A DNA stretch of 64,000 nt from positions 42,472 to 106,471 of the forward strand of contig JAGUYG010000050.1 of the NCBI GenBank assembly GCA_020061465.1, given 5' to 3'. Origin of the DNA: Ignavibacteriales bacterium. GTDB lineage: Bacteria > Bacteroidota > Ignavibacteria > Ignavibacteriales > Ignavibacteriaceae. A program made the position numbers and the translations under genes. Of this stretch, positions 8,268-19,000 are shown piece by piece. The notes beneath the pieces were generated by a model. The model saw only the letters and a list, made by a program, of their open reading frames with translations, did not search any database and was not told where the DNA came from. The first letter of the stretch is position 1, and each line of letters starts with the position of its first letter.

Positions 8268-11165
8268 ATGAAATCGCTTTTTTACCATGACAAATTTATG
8301 AATAGACATATCGGTCCGAATAACTCTGAACTTAATGAAATGTTAAATGTTATCGGTTTGGATTCTATGGATGAGCTAATAAACCAAACCATTCCTTCCG
8401 GAATAAAACTACATGAAAAGTTAAATCTTGATGAACCTATTACCGAATGGGAATTTATCGAAAAATTAAGACCGATTGCCCAAAAGAATAAAATATTTAA
8501 AACTTACATCGGGATGGGATACTATCCCACAACAACACCTCCGGTAATACAAAGAAACATTCTGGAAAATCCGGGATGGTATACTCAATACACACCTTAT
8601 CAAGCGGAAATTTCGCAGGGTAGACTTGAAGCCTTAATGAATTTTCAAACGATGGTGAGCGATCTAACCGGCTTACCGATTGCCAATGCATCTCTGCTGG
8701 ACGAAGGAACCGCTGCCGGTGAAGCTATGTCCATGTTTTATTCTTTACGAAAAAATAAAAATGCCAACAAATTTTTCGTATCGGAAGATTGCTTTCCGCA
8801 AACGATCGAAGTGCTGAAAACAAGAACTAATCCGATTGGAATAGAATTGATTATCGGGGACTATAAGTCCGTCGAATTAATAGAGGATATATTCGGATTA
8901 TTAGTTCAATATCCTTCGGGTAAAGGAGAAGTAAATGATTACACAAACTTTTTCCGAGCAGCGAGAGAGAAAAATATTTTTATAGTTGCTGCTGTCGATC
9001 TTCTAAGTCTTGCATTGCTCACACCGCCGGGAGAACTTGGAGCCGATGCTTGTGTAGGAAGTTCGCAGCGCTTTGGTGTGCCAATGGGCTTTGGAGGTCC
9101 TCATGCTGCTTTTCTTTCAACTAAGGAGGAGTTCAAACGAAATATTCCCGGAAGAATTATCGGAGCTTCAATTGATTCACAGGGGAACCTCGCATTTCGG
9201 ATGGCGCTGCAAACACGCGAACAGCATATACGCCGTGAGAAAGCTACAAGCAATATATGTACTGCACAGGTACTTCTTGCAATTATGGCAGGAATGTACG
9301 CAGTATATCACGGTCCAAATGGAATCAAAGCTATCGCCGAAAGAATTCATAAACTAACAAGAATCTTGGAGTTCGGCTTAAAGTCATTAGGAATTAAACA
9401 GACAAACCGAATTTACTTTGATACTCTTCGTATTGTTTATGAACACTCATCGAATGAATTAGTTGAAAACATCCGGAAAATATCTCTTGGAATGGAGATT
9501 AATCTTCGTTACCTGGAAGACAACTCAATCGGAATATCCTTAAATGAATTAACGGGTCTAAATGATGTCTTTAAAATTCTTTCAATTTTTGAAACCGCAC
9601 TTGATACCAAATCAGACAGAAAACCAGTTTTAGACTTTGCCGATAATGTAAGAATAGAATTTCCGCAGCCGTTAATGCGAACAAGCAAGTTCTTACAGCA
9701 TTCTGTATTTAATTCATATCATTCTGAAACCGAAATGCTAAGATATTTGAAACGGCTTGAGAATAAAGACCTATCGTTAACCCATTCTATGATTCCGCTT
9801 GGTTCTTGTACGATGAAACTGAACGCCGCCGCTGAAATGGCTGGAATTACCTGGAAAGAATATACCGACCTTCACCCATTTGCTCCACTTGATCAGGCTG
9901 AGGGATATCTCGAAATATTTAAAGAGCTTGAAAAAGATTTATCAATAATAACAGGCTTGCCTGCAATATCATTACAACCCAATTCCGGTGCTCAAGGTGA
10001 ATTTACCGGTCTAATGGTAATTAGGGCTTATCACAAAAGCAGAAATGAGGGACACAGAAATGTAGTTGTAATTCCATCATCTGCACACGGTACTAATCCC
10101 GCAAGTGCTGTAATGTCAGGAATGAAAGTAGTGGTGGTAAATTGCGATCAATTCGGAAACGTTGATTTAACCGATTTAAAGAAGAAGTGCGAATTACATA
10201 AAGAAAATCTCGCCGCACTTATGATAACTTATCCTTCTACTCATGGAGTATTCGAAGAAGCGATTAAAGAAATTTGTTCTATCGTTCACCTGAACGGGGG
10301 ACAGGTTTATATGGATGGCGCGAACTTAAATGCACAGGTAGGGTTAACAAGCCCGGCTCTAATTGGTTCAGACGTATGTCATTTGAATTTGCATAAAACG
10401 TTTTGCATTCCTCACGGCGGCGGTGGACCCGGCATGGGACCGATTGCTGTAGCAGAACATTTAATTCCGTTTCTTCCCGATCATCCGATAATAAAACTTG
10501 GCAGAGATAAGGGGATTACTGCAGTTTCTTCGGCACCATGGGGAAGTCCAAATATTCTTATTATTTCATACGCTTATATAAAGATGATGGGAGACGAAGG
10601 ATTAAGAAAAGCGAGCATCGTTTCAATTATTAATGCAAACTATATCAAAGCAAAATTGGAAGGAAGCTATAAAGTTTTATATACTGGCAAAAATGGACGA
10701 GTTGCGCATGAACTAATTTTCGATACACGTGAGTTTAAAACTTCAGCCAATGTTGAAGTAGAAGATATCGCTAAAAGATTGATGGACTACGGCTATCATG
10801 CCCCAACAGTTTCATTTCCGGTGCCAGGTACATTGATGGTTGAACCAACAGAAAGTGAATCTAAAACAGAACTGGACCGTTTCTGCAATGCGATGCTTTG
10901 TATTAGAGAAGAGATTAAAGAGATTGAAAATAACATGGTTGACAAAAATGATAATGTTTTAAAGAATGCGCCGCATACCGCCCGCATGGTAATTTCCGAT
11001 GAATGGAAGCATCCATATAGCAGAGAAAAAGCGGCTTTTCCGGTGGAATGGATAAAGCATAATAAATTTTGGCCCAGCGTAGGGCGTGTAAATAATGCCT
11101 ATGGAGATAGACATCTTATATGCAGTTGTAATTTGATTTCCGATTATTCGGAAGCTACAGTATAG
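8268..11165 (+). CDS. gcvP: Glycine dehydrogenase (decarboxylating), P-protein
   Basis: The P-protein of the glycine cleavage system decarboxylates glycine and passes the aminomethyl group to lipoyl-GcvH. At 965 residues it is the undivided form in which the alpha and beta halves are joined; many thermophiles and Firmicutes encode them separately. The N-terminus contains the typical RHIGPN. The pyridoxal phosphate lysine is Lys710 in [16 protein letters not shown]. gcvT and gcvH are not nearby. I looked for a glycine riboswitch in the 167-base leader and see none. An alternative start is the ATG at 8298. Confidence 0.96.
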   Translation: MKSLFYHDKFMNRHIGPNNSELNEMLNVIGLDSMDELINQTIPSGIKLHEKLNLDEPITEWEFIEKLRPIAQKNKIFKTYIGMGYYPTTTPPVIQRNILENPGWYTQYTPYQAEISQGRLEALMNFQTMVSDLTGLPIANASLLDEGTAAGEAMSMFYSLRKNKNANKFFVSEDCFPQTIEVLKTRTNPIGIELIIGDYKSVELIEDIFGLLVQYPSGKGEVNDYTNFFRAAREKNIFIVAAVDLLSLALLTPPGELGADACVGSSQRFGVPMGFGGPHAAFLSTKEEFKRNIPGRIIGASIDSQGNLAFRMALQTREQHIRREKATSNICTAQVLLAIMAGMYAVYHGPNGIKAIAERIHKLTRILEFGLKSLGIKQTNRIYFDTLRIVYEHSSNELVENIRKISLGMEINLRYLEDNSIGISLNELTGLNDVFKILSIFETALDTKSDRKPVLDFADNVRIEFPQPLMRTSKFLQHSVFNSYHSETEMLRYLKRLENKDLSLTHSMIPLGSCTMKLNAAAEMAGITWKEYTDLHPFAPLDQAEGYLEIFKELEKDLSIITGLPAISLQPNSGAQGEFTGLMVIRAYHKSRNEGHRNVVVIPSSAHGTNPASAVMSGMKVVVVNCDQFGNVDLTDLKKKCELHKENLAALMITYPSTHGVFEEAIKEICSIVHLNGGQVYMDGANLNAQVGLTSPALIGSDVCHLNLHKTFCIPHGGGGPGMGPIAVAEHLIPFLPDHPIIKLGRDKGITAVSSAPWGSPNILIISYAYIKMMGDEGLRKASIVSIINANYIKAKLEGSYKVLYTGKNGRVAHELIFDTREFKTSANVEVEDIAKRLMDYGYHAPTVSFPVPGTLMVEPTESESKTELDRFCNAMLCIREEIKEIENNMVDKNDNVLKNAPHTARMVISDEWKHPYSREKAAFPVEWIKHNKFWPSVGRVNNAYGDRHLICSCNLISDYSEATV

Positions 11166-11351
11166 TTTGCTTATAAAATAAAATTGAATTTAATACGCGA
11201 TTAATAATTTACCGGCATATAGCGAAAGTGCTGCAGGGCATTTTACTTTTTGCATTTTCTATGTAAACCTTAACTTTAAAAAAAGATTAACGCTTGTTAA
11301 ACGCTTCGGGTTTAAGATTATCAAAAATTTATTACACAACAATTCCACTAA

Positions 11352-12680
11352 ATGATTAGATTATTAACAACAACATTTACTTTACTCCTCACTGTAAGCC
11401 TGCTTGCTCAGTATACGGATAGTATTCAGAATGGAACTATACACAAAGTAAAAGTCGATTCAATTTCAATCATCGGGAATGAAATAACAGAAGAGGATAT
11501 CATTTTGCGTGAATTAACTTTTGAGTCCGGTGATGAAATTGATACTCATATTTTAAACTACAATAAAGAAAGAATATATAGCCTTGGTATTTTTAATCGT
11601 GTAGAGCTTTATCCGCTTTCCTTCGAAGGGAAGAACGTTATAATAATTTTAGTTGAAGAAAGCTGGTATATTTATCCCATTCCTTTTATTGAATTAAAAG
11701 ATAAAGATTGGGATAAAGTTTCGTATGGTATGGATTTCAGCGTCAGAAATTTTAGGGGCAGAAATGAAACGGTGCGTGCACGTTTAGCGCTCGGATATGA
11801 TCCGTCTCTTTTCCTTGCTTATTATGTTCCGTATCTCATCAAACAAGAAGCAATTTCTTTCAGCATTGAAACGATGTATAAGGACGTAAGAAATAAAAGC
11901 AGAATAGCCGCAAGTTTATACGGAAAAAATTTTGATCAAAAATTTATAAGCAGCTATTTAGTGCTTGGCAAAAGGCTGGGCATTTATCACACTGCAAGCT
12001 TAAACATTGGTTTTAATTACATCGAAACTCCGTTTTATCTTGAAGGTATTTCTGCATCCGGGGAAAGGATAGATAGAATTCTTTCGGCAGGTGCATCATA
12101 TATTTATGATACGCGCGACTTGATTCAATATCCTAAAGAAGGCATCTTAGCGTGGATAAGTTATCAACTTAAAGGATTCGGCTTTAAAGATATAAATTAT
12201 CAAATATTAAATATAGATTTTCGGGAATACAGGAAGATAATCGGAGATTTAACGGCTAAGTGGAGATTTACTTCAAGGATGACTTTCGGTAAGCTTATCC
12301 CTTATTATGATTATTCGTACATCGGCTTTGTAGAAAGAATACGCGGACATTTCGCAACCGAGCAGGAAGGAAATGATTATTACATCAGCTCTCTCGAGCT
12401 GTTTCATCCAATCTTTAAGGATGTTCACATTAGCTTTGATAATATTCCGCTTCTTCCCAAAGAATTATTTTCTTATCGCATTGGATTATATGCTCAATTA
12501 TTCCTAGATACAGGAGCAACGCGTTTTCGGGGAAGCGCATTACGTTCAAGAGATTTTTTATCCGGTTACGGAGCGGGACTGACACTTCTCATTCTTCCAT
12601 ATAATATTTTAAGAATTGAATTTGCATTAGACGAATACCGCAATCACGAAATAATTTTTGATCTTGGAATCTCCTTCTAA
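11352..12680 (+). CDS. Omp85/BamA-like outer membrane protein with one POTRA domain
   Basis: A 442-residue outer-membrane protein with a Sec signal ending at about LLAQ (residue 20). A single POTRA domain follows at about 30-108 (VDSISIIGNEITEEDIILRE...), then a surface-antigen barrel of about 320 residues ending in F. Full BamA proteins have about five POTRA domains and are nearly twice as long, so this is a short Omp85 relative, closer in plan to two-partner or patatin-associated members. Its cargo is unknown. Its final 23 bases overlap the start of rsmE, suggesting coupling. Confidence 0.78.
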   Translation: MIRLLTTTFTLLLTVSLLAQYTDSIQNGTIHKVKVDSISIIGNEITEEDIILRELTFESGDEIDTHILNYNKERIYSLGIFNRVELYPLSFEGKNVIIILVEESWYIYPIPFIELKDKDWDKVSYGMDFSVRNFRGRNETVRARLALGYDPSLFLAYYVPYLIKQEAISFSIETMYKDVRNKSRIAASLYGKNFDQKFISSYLVLGKRLGIYHTASLNIGFNYIETPFYLEGISASGERIDRILSAGASYIYDTRDLIQYPKEGILAWISYQLKGFGFKDINYQILNIDFREYRKIIGDLTAKWRFTSRMTFGKLIPYYDYSYIGFVERIRGHFATEQEGNDYYISSLELFHPIFKDVHISFDNIPLLPKELFSYRIGLYAQLFLDTGATRFRGSALRSRDFLSGYGAGLTLLILPYNILRIEFALDEYRNHEIIFDLGISF

Positions 12681-13362
12681 CATAGAGCTTTTTTATACAG
12701 AAAAAATTCAAGTGGATAATACCGCCATAATCGACGGCGACGAATTTATTCATTTAGCCAAAGTTATGCGGCACCAAGGCGGCGATGCTGTTTTCCTAAC
12801 AAACGGTAAAGGAAAACTGTTCAACGGAATAATTGAAAGAATGACCGGTTATTCCGCTTTAGTTAGAATTGAAAACGAAGGGTATTTCGAAAATAAAAAA
12901 GAGCACATCTGTTTCTGCATTCCGAAATTAAAAAATCATAATCGTTTTGAATTTGCACTTGAAAAATGTGTTGAGCTTGGAATTACAAATTTTATAATTC
13001 TTGAAACAGCGAGAACGATATCTAAATCAAATAAAATTGATAGGTGGAAGAATATTTTGGTGTCCGCCATGAAGCAATCGCTGAGGACACACCTTCCGAA
13101 GATTTTAAGTGTTATGACAATTGGAAATATTGCTATAAGCGAAATTGATTTTTTAGTTTTCGATCAATCCAGCGAAAAGTTTTTTCCCCAGAATAGCAAG
13201 TTGGATACTAAATGTAAATATTACTTTATCTTCGGTCCCGAGGGTGGATTATCCGGTGAAGAGTTAAAATTATTTAGACAGGAAAACATTTTCAGATTAT
13301 CAGCTAATCGTTTAAGAACGGAAACTGCTATAATTAAATGCGCTGCACTTTTAAATTGTTAA
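12658..13362 (+). CDS. rsmE: 16S rRNA (uracil1498-N3)-methyltransferase
   Basis: RsmE methylates U1498 of 16S rRNA using S-adenosylmethionine. The 234-residue SPOUT-fold protein shows GPEGGLSGEE at 193-202 and the knot motif RLRTETA at 218-224. It begins with the short IELFY segment expected of the PUA-like N-terminal domain. No ATG is available before residue 37, so the start is probably TTG 12658 or TTG 12664. Either choice lies inside the end of the Omp85 gene. Confidence 0.9.
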   Translation: MILESPSNIELFYTEKIQVDNTAIIDGDEFIHLAKVMRHQGGDAVFLTNGKGKLFNGIIERMTGYSALVRIENEGYFENKKEHICFCIPKLKNHNRFEFALEKCVELGITNFIILETARTISKSNKIDRWKNILVSAMKQSLRTHLPKILSVMTIGNIAISEIDFLVFDQSSEKFFPQNSKLDTKCKYYFIFGPEGGLSGEELKLFRQENIFRLSANRLRTETAIIKCAALLNC

Positions 13363-13417
13363 GCAATTAGTTCCGGAATAATCTTTTGAAATAGGATTCC
13401 ATCTTTTTGTAAGAATC

Positions 13418-13577
13418 AAAAGCCACTAATGGACACGAATTTTCACTAATATTCGTGCTAATTAGTGTTAATTCGTGGCTGAAATTCTTCAGTCCTGCGG
13501 AACAAATAATTATTATTAGTTGCCGATGCAAATAAAATCGTTGCCATAAATAATAGTCTTACTAATATTAACTGTAT
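13418..13577. repeat. Intergenic duplication, copy 1 (hairpin repeat plus decayed rlpA start)
   Basis: Copy 1 of a roughly 160-base segment, closely similar to 13678-13843. It starts with AAAGCCACTAATGGACACG and contains a nested hairpin: GCCAC, CACGAATT and CACTAAT arms are mirrored by AATTAGTG and AATTCGTGGC. It ends in a gapped, diverged version of the first bases of the rlpA-like gene (AATAGTCTTACTAATATTAA against AATAGTATCGTTAATATTAG). The copy therefore arose by duplication of the rlpA 5' region and has since decayed. Confidence 0.85.
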
Positions 13578-13677
13578 TCCAAATCAAGATACACGAAGAT
13601 TTTAATTAAAAATAAAGAACAATAGGAGTAATCAAGATTGTTCAATGTTAGTTTTGGGTGTTCCAATGCGTAAGTCT

Positions 13678-13843
13678 AAAGCCACTAATGGACACGAATT
13701 TTCACTAATATTCGTGGTAATTAGTGTTAATTCGTGGCTGAAATTATTCAGTCCTGTGGAACAAATAATTATTATTAGTTGCCGATGCAAATAAAATCGT
13801 TATCATAAATGATTAAAATAGTATCGTTAATATTAGCTGTGAT
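13678..13843. repeat. Intergenic duplication, copy 2 (overlaps rlpA start)
   Basis: The second copy keeps the same nested CACGAATT/AATTCGTG hairpin and the same downstream block (CAGTCCTGTGGAACAAATAA). It runs directly into the start of the RlpA-like lipoprotein at 13809, so it forms the leader of that gene. Differences from copy 1 are scattered substitutions and a short gap near the start codon. Confidence 0.85.
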
Positions 13844-14231
13844 TATTTTCTATGGCTGCAGCAGTACACCTCGCATCGTAAAAGGCGGCAGCGGTTCAGC
13901 AGATCGAATAATAAGATATAAAACCGAAAAATCCGTAGAAGTTGGAACAGCTTCGTTTTACGCGCATAAGTATCATGGTAAACTTACAGCTAACGGTGAG
14001 ATTTACGATATGAGTGAGTTAACAGCGGCTCACGGCAGCCTGCCGTTTAATACTGTTGTTAAAGTAACAAATCTAAAAAACAGCCGCACAGTGATTCTGA
14101 GAATAAACGATCGAATGCCTTATTATAAAGGAAGAATAATTGATGTATCCTACCGCGCCGCTAAGGAACTCGGTATGTTAACAAGCGGATTAGCAAAAGT
14201 TCAAATCGAAATCCTTAAATGGGGGGATTAA
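13809..14231 (+). CDS. rlpA: RlpA-like lipoprotein (septal lytic transglycosylase family)
   Basis: A 140-residue lipoprotein: a hydrophobic signal ends in FYGCSS, so Cys18 is the predicted acylated residue. It is followed by a double-psi beta-barrel of the RlpA type. Family hallmarks are GTASFYAHKYHGKLTANGE, the His in AAHGSLPFN, the Asp in RINDRMP and RIIDVSYRAAKELGM. RlpA proteins cut glycan strands lacking stem peptides. There is no C-terminal SPOR domain, so septal targeting is not predicted. Its 5' end lies inside a duplicated intergenic segment. Confidence 0.88.
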   Translation: MIKIVSLILAVIIFYGCSSTPRIVKGGSGSADRIIRYKTEKSVEVGTASFYAHKYHGKLTANGEIYDMSELTAAHGSLPFNTVVKVTNLKNSRTVILRINDRMPYYKGRIIDVSYRAAKELGMLTSGLAKVQIEILKWGD

Positions 14232-14244
14232 CTTTTCCCTTCTA

Positions 14245-15822
14245 TCACTCCGTCGGGAATTCATCTAATCGTACCTTGGCATCGAGATTGGCAACAGCCT
14301 TTAAAACGTTGTAAGTCAACTCCGACATTCGTAATAATTTTTTATAGTTTATTTTATCCGGTGTATCTGTAGGCTTGTGATAATCCTCTCGCATATCGTC
14401 GAAGAAAAATGCGATAGGAATATTTTTATTTGCATAATGATAGTGATCGCTTCGATAATAATATCTATTTGGATCGGCAGGATCGTCAAATTTATAGTTA
14501 AAATAGAAATTGCTTGTTTCGGCATTTACGTTTTTTATCAAATCGTACAATTGACTGCTTATTTTCTTTGAACCGATAACGAAAATGCTGTCCTCGTGTC
14601 CTCGTCCAACCATATCGAGATTAACAAGCGCCGATATGTCTCCAATCCATGTGTAATTATTTGTAAGGTAAAGCGAGCCTAAGAGACCTTTTTCCTCTGC
14701 TGTATGCAATATGAATAGAACTGAACGACGGTTATCAGGCTTAATTGAAAAAGCCTTTGCTGTTTCAAGTACTACTACAGTTCCTGAGCCGTCGTCATCC
14801 GCACCGTTATAGACTTCACCGTTGATAAGTCCGACATGATCGTAATGTGCACTTACGGCAACAAATTCGTTTTTTAATAATTCATCATGTCCCTCAATAA
14901 TACCAATTACGTTGCGGGCGGTTTTACTTTCGGAAAGAATACTAACTTTTAATTTAATTGAATTAGTTAATAGAAAGGAATTCAATTGTTCGCCAGAAAT
15001 ACTTTTTGCTAATATTTCATCAAGAGAAAATCCACTGCCTTCGAAGATCATTTCAGCGGTTTCTGAATTAATTGTGAATGCTGGAATCGTTTCTTTTCTT
15101 AAGCTGTCTTTTTCTAAATCTTCTAATAGAGTAATTGAAGGAATCTTAAGATACTTTTGGTATCGATCCCATTTTTCAATCACATCCTCCGGTGCGATAA
15201 AAAATATACCGGATACACCGTGCTTTTGTGCAGTTTCAATTTTGTAATTGATTTCAGAATATTTTCTGTTTTGCCGCTGTTCGAAAAATTCTGCTGCTTC
15301 CCCTTGGGGCGTGCCGCTTAAAACAACAGCGAATTTACCGTTTACATCAGCATTTTTATAATCGTTATAACCGATTTCATCTGCTTCAATTCCATATCCG
15401 GCAAATACTATGTTACATATTAAATCATAATCGTTAAAACCCCGGGCAGCCCTGAAAAATCCATTTAAATAATTTGTTGAGAGCACCTCATCACCGGTTT
15501 CATTAAAAACTTTTATATATGAAAGAGTATCAATTATTCTGGAAATAACATGAAAGCTTTGGAAATAAGTTCCGTTATCGCCAAAAGGTTTAACACCGTA
15601 TTTCGTTAATTGGTTAGCAATAAATAATGAAGCAATATTTTCTCCTCGTGTTGCTGCTTCTCTTCCTTCAAGTTCGTCGGATGCTAAGAATTCAAGATTA
15701 GCTTTAAGACTCACTTCACTGATGAATTTTTCATAGGCAGTTTTGTGCTGAGTTGTAAGCTCTCTGCTGCTGCAGCCAATTAAAAATAAAACAGCAAAGA
15801 GAAATAATAATTTAAAATTCAT
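14245..15822 (-). CDS. M28-family zinc aminopeptidase, lipoprotein
   Basis: A 525-residue exported peptidase. The signal MNFKLLFLFAVLFLIGCSS gives a lipobox Cys at 17. A protease-associated insert occupies roughly residues 120-250, and the M28 catalytic domain follows. Two-zinc ligands are visible: His in SAHYDHVG, Asp in GADDDGSGT, the Glu pair in HTAEEKG, Asp in NLDMVGRG and a late His in DHYHYANKN. It probably trims peptides in the periplasm or at the surface. It converges with rlpA, 13 bases between stops. Confidence 0.92.
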   Translation of the reverse strand: MNFKLLFLFAVLFLIGCSSRELTTQHKTAYEKFISEVSLKANLEFLASDELEGREAATRGENIASLFIANQLTKYGVKPFGDNGTYFQSFHVISRIIDTLSYIKVFNETGDEVLSTNYLNGFFRAARGFNDYDLICNIVFAGYGIEADEIGYNDYKNADVNGKFAVVLSGTPQGEAAEFFEQRQNRKYSEINYKIETAQKHGVSGIFFIAPEDVIEKWDRYQKYLKIPSITLLEDLEKDSLRKETIPAFTINSETAEMIFEGSGFSLDEILAKSISGEQLNSFLLTNSIKLKVSILSESKTARNVIGIIEGHDELLKNEFVAVSAHYDHVGLINGEVYNGADDDGSGTVVVLETAKAFSIKPDNRRSVLFILHTAEEKGLLGSLYLTNNYTWIGDISALVNLDMVGRGHEDSIFVIGSKKISSQLYDLIKNVNAETSNFYFNYKFDDPADPNRYYYRSDHYHYANKNIPIAFFFDDMREDYHKPTDTPDKINYKKLLRMSELTYNVLKAVANLDAKVRLDEFPTE

Positions 15823-16006
15823 GAATAAATCCTTTCAATAATCTAACACGTATAATATAAGGATTAGGGATAAACTTTTTGTGTGGAGATAAAAATAATT
15901 AAGATTTTGCTGAATTGATCATAAGTACATTGTTGCAAGGGAGAATGATTACCTACCTTCTACTTTAATATATGATTATTGAGAAATTAGACAGAGAAAT
16001 AAATAA

Positions 16007-16031
16007 CCGCCTCCCTCAGGAAGGGAGGCGG
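16007..16031 (-). terminator. Hairpin terminator of the TonB-receptor gene
   Basis: A perfect 10-base stem, CCGCCTCCCT (16007-16016) with AGGGAGGCGG (16022-16031), and a 5-base loop. Read on the minus strand, it follows the receptor stop by about 20 bases and is trailed by a T-rich run (TTATTTATTT). Confidence 0.8.
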
Positions 16032-16050
16032 CATGAAATTGGGGTAAATA

Positions 16051-19000
16051 TCAATTAAAAATATATCTTATACCGAATTGTATCCTGTAAACATCATCAA
16101 CAGTAAGAGATTGCTCGGTAGAGTTACTTAGTAATTGATTACCAACATTTCTTAACCGGTAAAGTGCTTTACCTTCGGAATCCGCTCCACGTGCAATTAA
16201 AGGCTGGGTGGTAACTAATCTTTCAGCCACACCCCATTCTTTGTTCAACAAATTACCAATATTCAGTATGTCTAATCTAAATTGCAGAGTATTTCGTTTG
16301 TTGAATAAATCCATAAATACTTCTTGAACTATACTTAAATCAGCTCTGAATACTAAAGGTAATCGAACACCGCCGCGCTCAGCATACTTTCCTCTGTTCT
16401 GGCTCAAATAATCATCCTGCTCAATAAATGCGTTCCAGGCTTCGGCTTGTTGTTGTGAAGTGAAAGTAGTGGTTACTCCGGAAACTGTTACGGAATATTC
16501 ATCAAAATTCATTTCAAAAGTATTTTGATGAATGTAAATCAAGTCATTGCTCGTTCCACCGTCGCCGTTTAAGTCGCCGCTGAAGGTATAACTAGCTGAG
16601 CGTGCAAATGCATTAAATGGATCCGGAGAGGGTGCCAATCCTTCCCAGAATAATGAAATTGTTGTAGCTCCAAAATTGAAATACTCTTTTCGGTAAGAAA
16701 CAGCAGCAAATACACGGTGTCCTGGTGAATAAGCCGAGAAACCCAATCCCGGATTGTTTGGATTACCGGAGTGTTGATTATTATTCCATGAACCGAAAGC
16801 TATAGAGCCGGGATCTATAGTATTTTTAGATTCACCAAAGCTGTATGCCGCCTTTGCAAACCATCCATCACTCCAGGGTTTTTCTAACGAGGCACTGATG
16901 TTCCATGAATAGCCTTCATTTTGATTTTTCAATACAATCGCGTTATCAATTTTTGAATTGATCTTATTTCCCGTGGTCCATCGTGGACGATTATCAACCC
17001 CTGCGAAAGCTGTATTTGGTTCCGAAAGGTTCGCATTGATATAATAGATTCCATTAACATCACGGTTATACAAGAACTCAACCGTACCGACTAGACCTAG
17101 GGGAAGTTTTTGATCAACGGCGAGGTTTGTTCTCCAAAGTTGAGGAAATCTGAAATCAGGATCTGTGAAGGCAAGTTCGTAACTCGAAGCAGGTGCGCCG
17201 GTAACATTAGTCGGTTTATAGTTATTCGGATTAGGGTTAAAAGGTCTTTGATAAGTATTATCTAATCTTTGGAATCCGGTTAATACTCCGTTATTTCCTA
17301 TCTGATTAGAAATCCAAACATAAGCCGGTTTACCAGTAAATATACCGGTCCCACCCCGAACTTGAGTGCTTCTGTCACCGGTTGCATCCCAGTTGAATCC
17401 TAGTCTTGGAGAGAAAAGGATATTGGGATCAGGGAGTTTGCTGGTTGAATATTTTACAGTATTACCATCTTCATCTTTGAAGGACATTCCGTCAACCTCA
17501 TCATTTTTAAATCCTGTATCTCCAAAGAAGGGCATATCAGCTCTTAAACCAATAGTGAGTCTAAGATTATCATTAACCTGCCATTCATCTTGTGCATATA
17601 ACCCAGCATAAAATACTTCAAGGGGCTGAATAGGTTTTTCCATCCCTGGCTGGTTTGACCATCTAACCTGAAAACGACGAAGTTGTATATTGGAAGTATC
17701 TCTGTTTGGATTTTGAAGATAACCATTTGCATCTGCATAAAAATCATCCAATGAATTATAAACATAAACACTTTGTGAACCTGGGAAAAATACGTTTTCG
17801 GATTCATATCGCTCTGCACTTAATCCAAATGTAAAATAATGATCATCGCGGGAATAGGTGAAATTGTTTTGCAATTGAAAGCTCTTGTAACGCAACTCAT
17901 TATTCGGTGTGAAAGGCTCGAAACCGAAGGAGGTGTAAACTGAACCGCCTGACAGTACATCGACAAACGGAAACATAGTGCCTTTAGAATCACGGCTTTC
18001 ATCATTGTAAGTATAACCCACAATAAGATTATTCGACATGTTATTGCTAATGGCTGAGTTCCATTCCCCAACGATTGAGCGAATATTTTCAAGAATAATA
18101 TAATTAGAATTTTGGAAATTCAGACCGGTCAAGCTGCTTCTTCTGCTGCCAAAGCCTAATGAAGAAGAATTAGAAACCAATACATCTGTTTGAGAGTCGA
18201 GATGTGTATAACGTAAGCTTAGTTTGTTCCGATCGTCAAGGTTATAATCGAACCTTATCAGAAATCTGGTTGCCGGTATTTCATGATCATAACCCTGGTA
18301 AGATCCTGTTTCGTAATTAAAGTTAGTTTTAAGGAAACTGCTTAATTGATTTAAATCGGAAGCGAGTACTCTTGTTACATTTCCTCCTTCAGTAACTCCG
18401 CCGGGATTTGCAATATATGTTGTACCTGGTTGTGTTAATTCATCAGTTTCAAAACTGGTAAAGAAGAATAATTTATTCTTTACAATGGGACCGCCTAAGC
18501 GCAATCCGATTTGGTTATATTTAAATGTGCCCGGGTCAAATTCTTTATCGCCGGCTTTTGTACCTACAAGATCTTCATTACGGAACTGATAATAAGCTGA
18601 ACCTGATAACTCGTTAGTTCCACTGCGAGTTACGGTATTAACACCCGCACCTACAAAATTTCCCTGGCGAACATCGTAAGGAGCGATATTCACCTGCACT
18701 TGTTCAATAGCATCTAACGCTATAGGGGCAACTCCGGTTCTGTCACCTGGCTGCCCTGCAAGACCAAAAGAGTTGTTAAAATAAGAACCGTCGACAGTAA
18801 TGTTATTGAAGCGGTTATCCTGACCGGCAAATGAAGAACCGGTAGATTGTGGTGTAAGTCTTGTGAAATCATTTATTCTTCTTGAAATAGTAGGCATCAT
18901 TTCAAGAGATTCTCTTTGAATTGAAGTAGCTGCACCACTTCTATTAGGACTGAAAATTGCATCACGCTGTGCGGTAACTGTAACTTCGCCAAGTTCAATC

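Noticed and set aside
14377..14571. Small membrane protein antisense to the M28 peptidase
   Set aside because: It lies wholly inside a well-supported gene with intact zinc motifs and no signals of its own.
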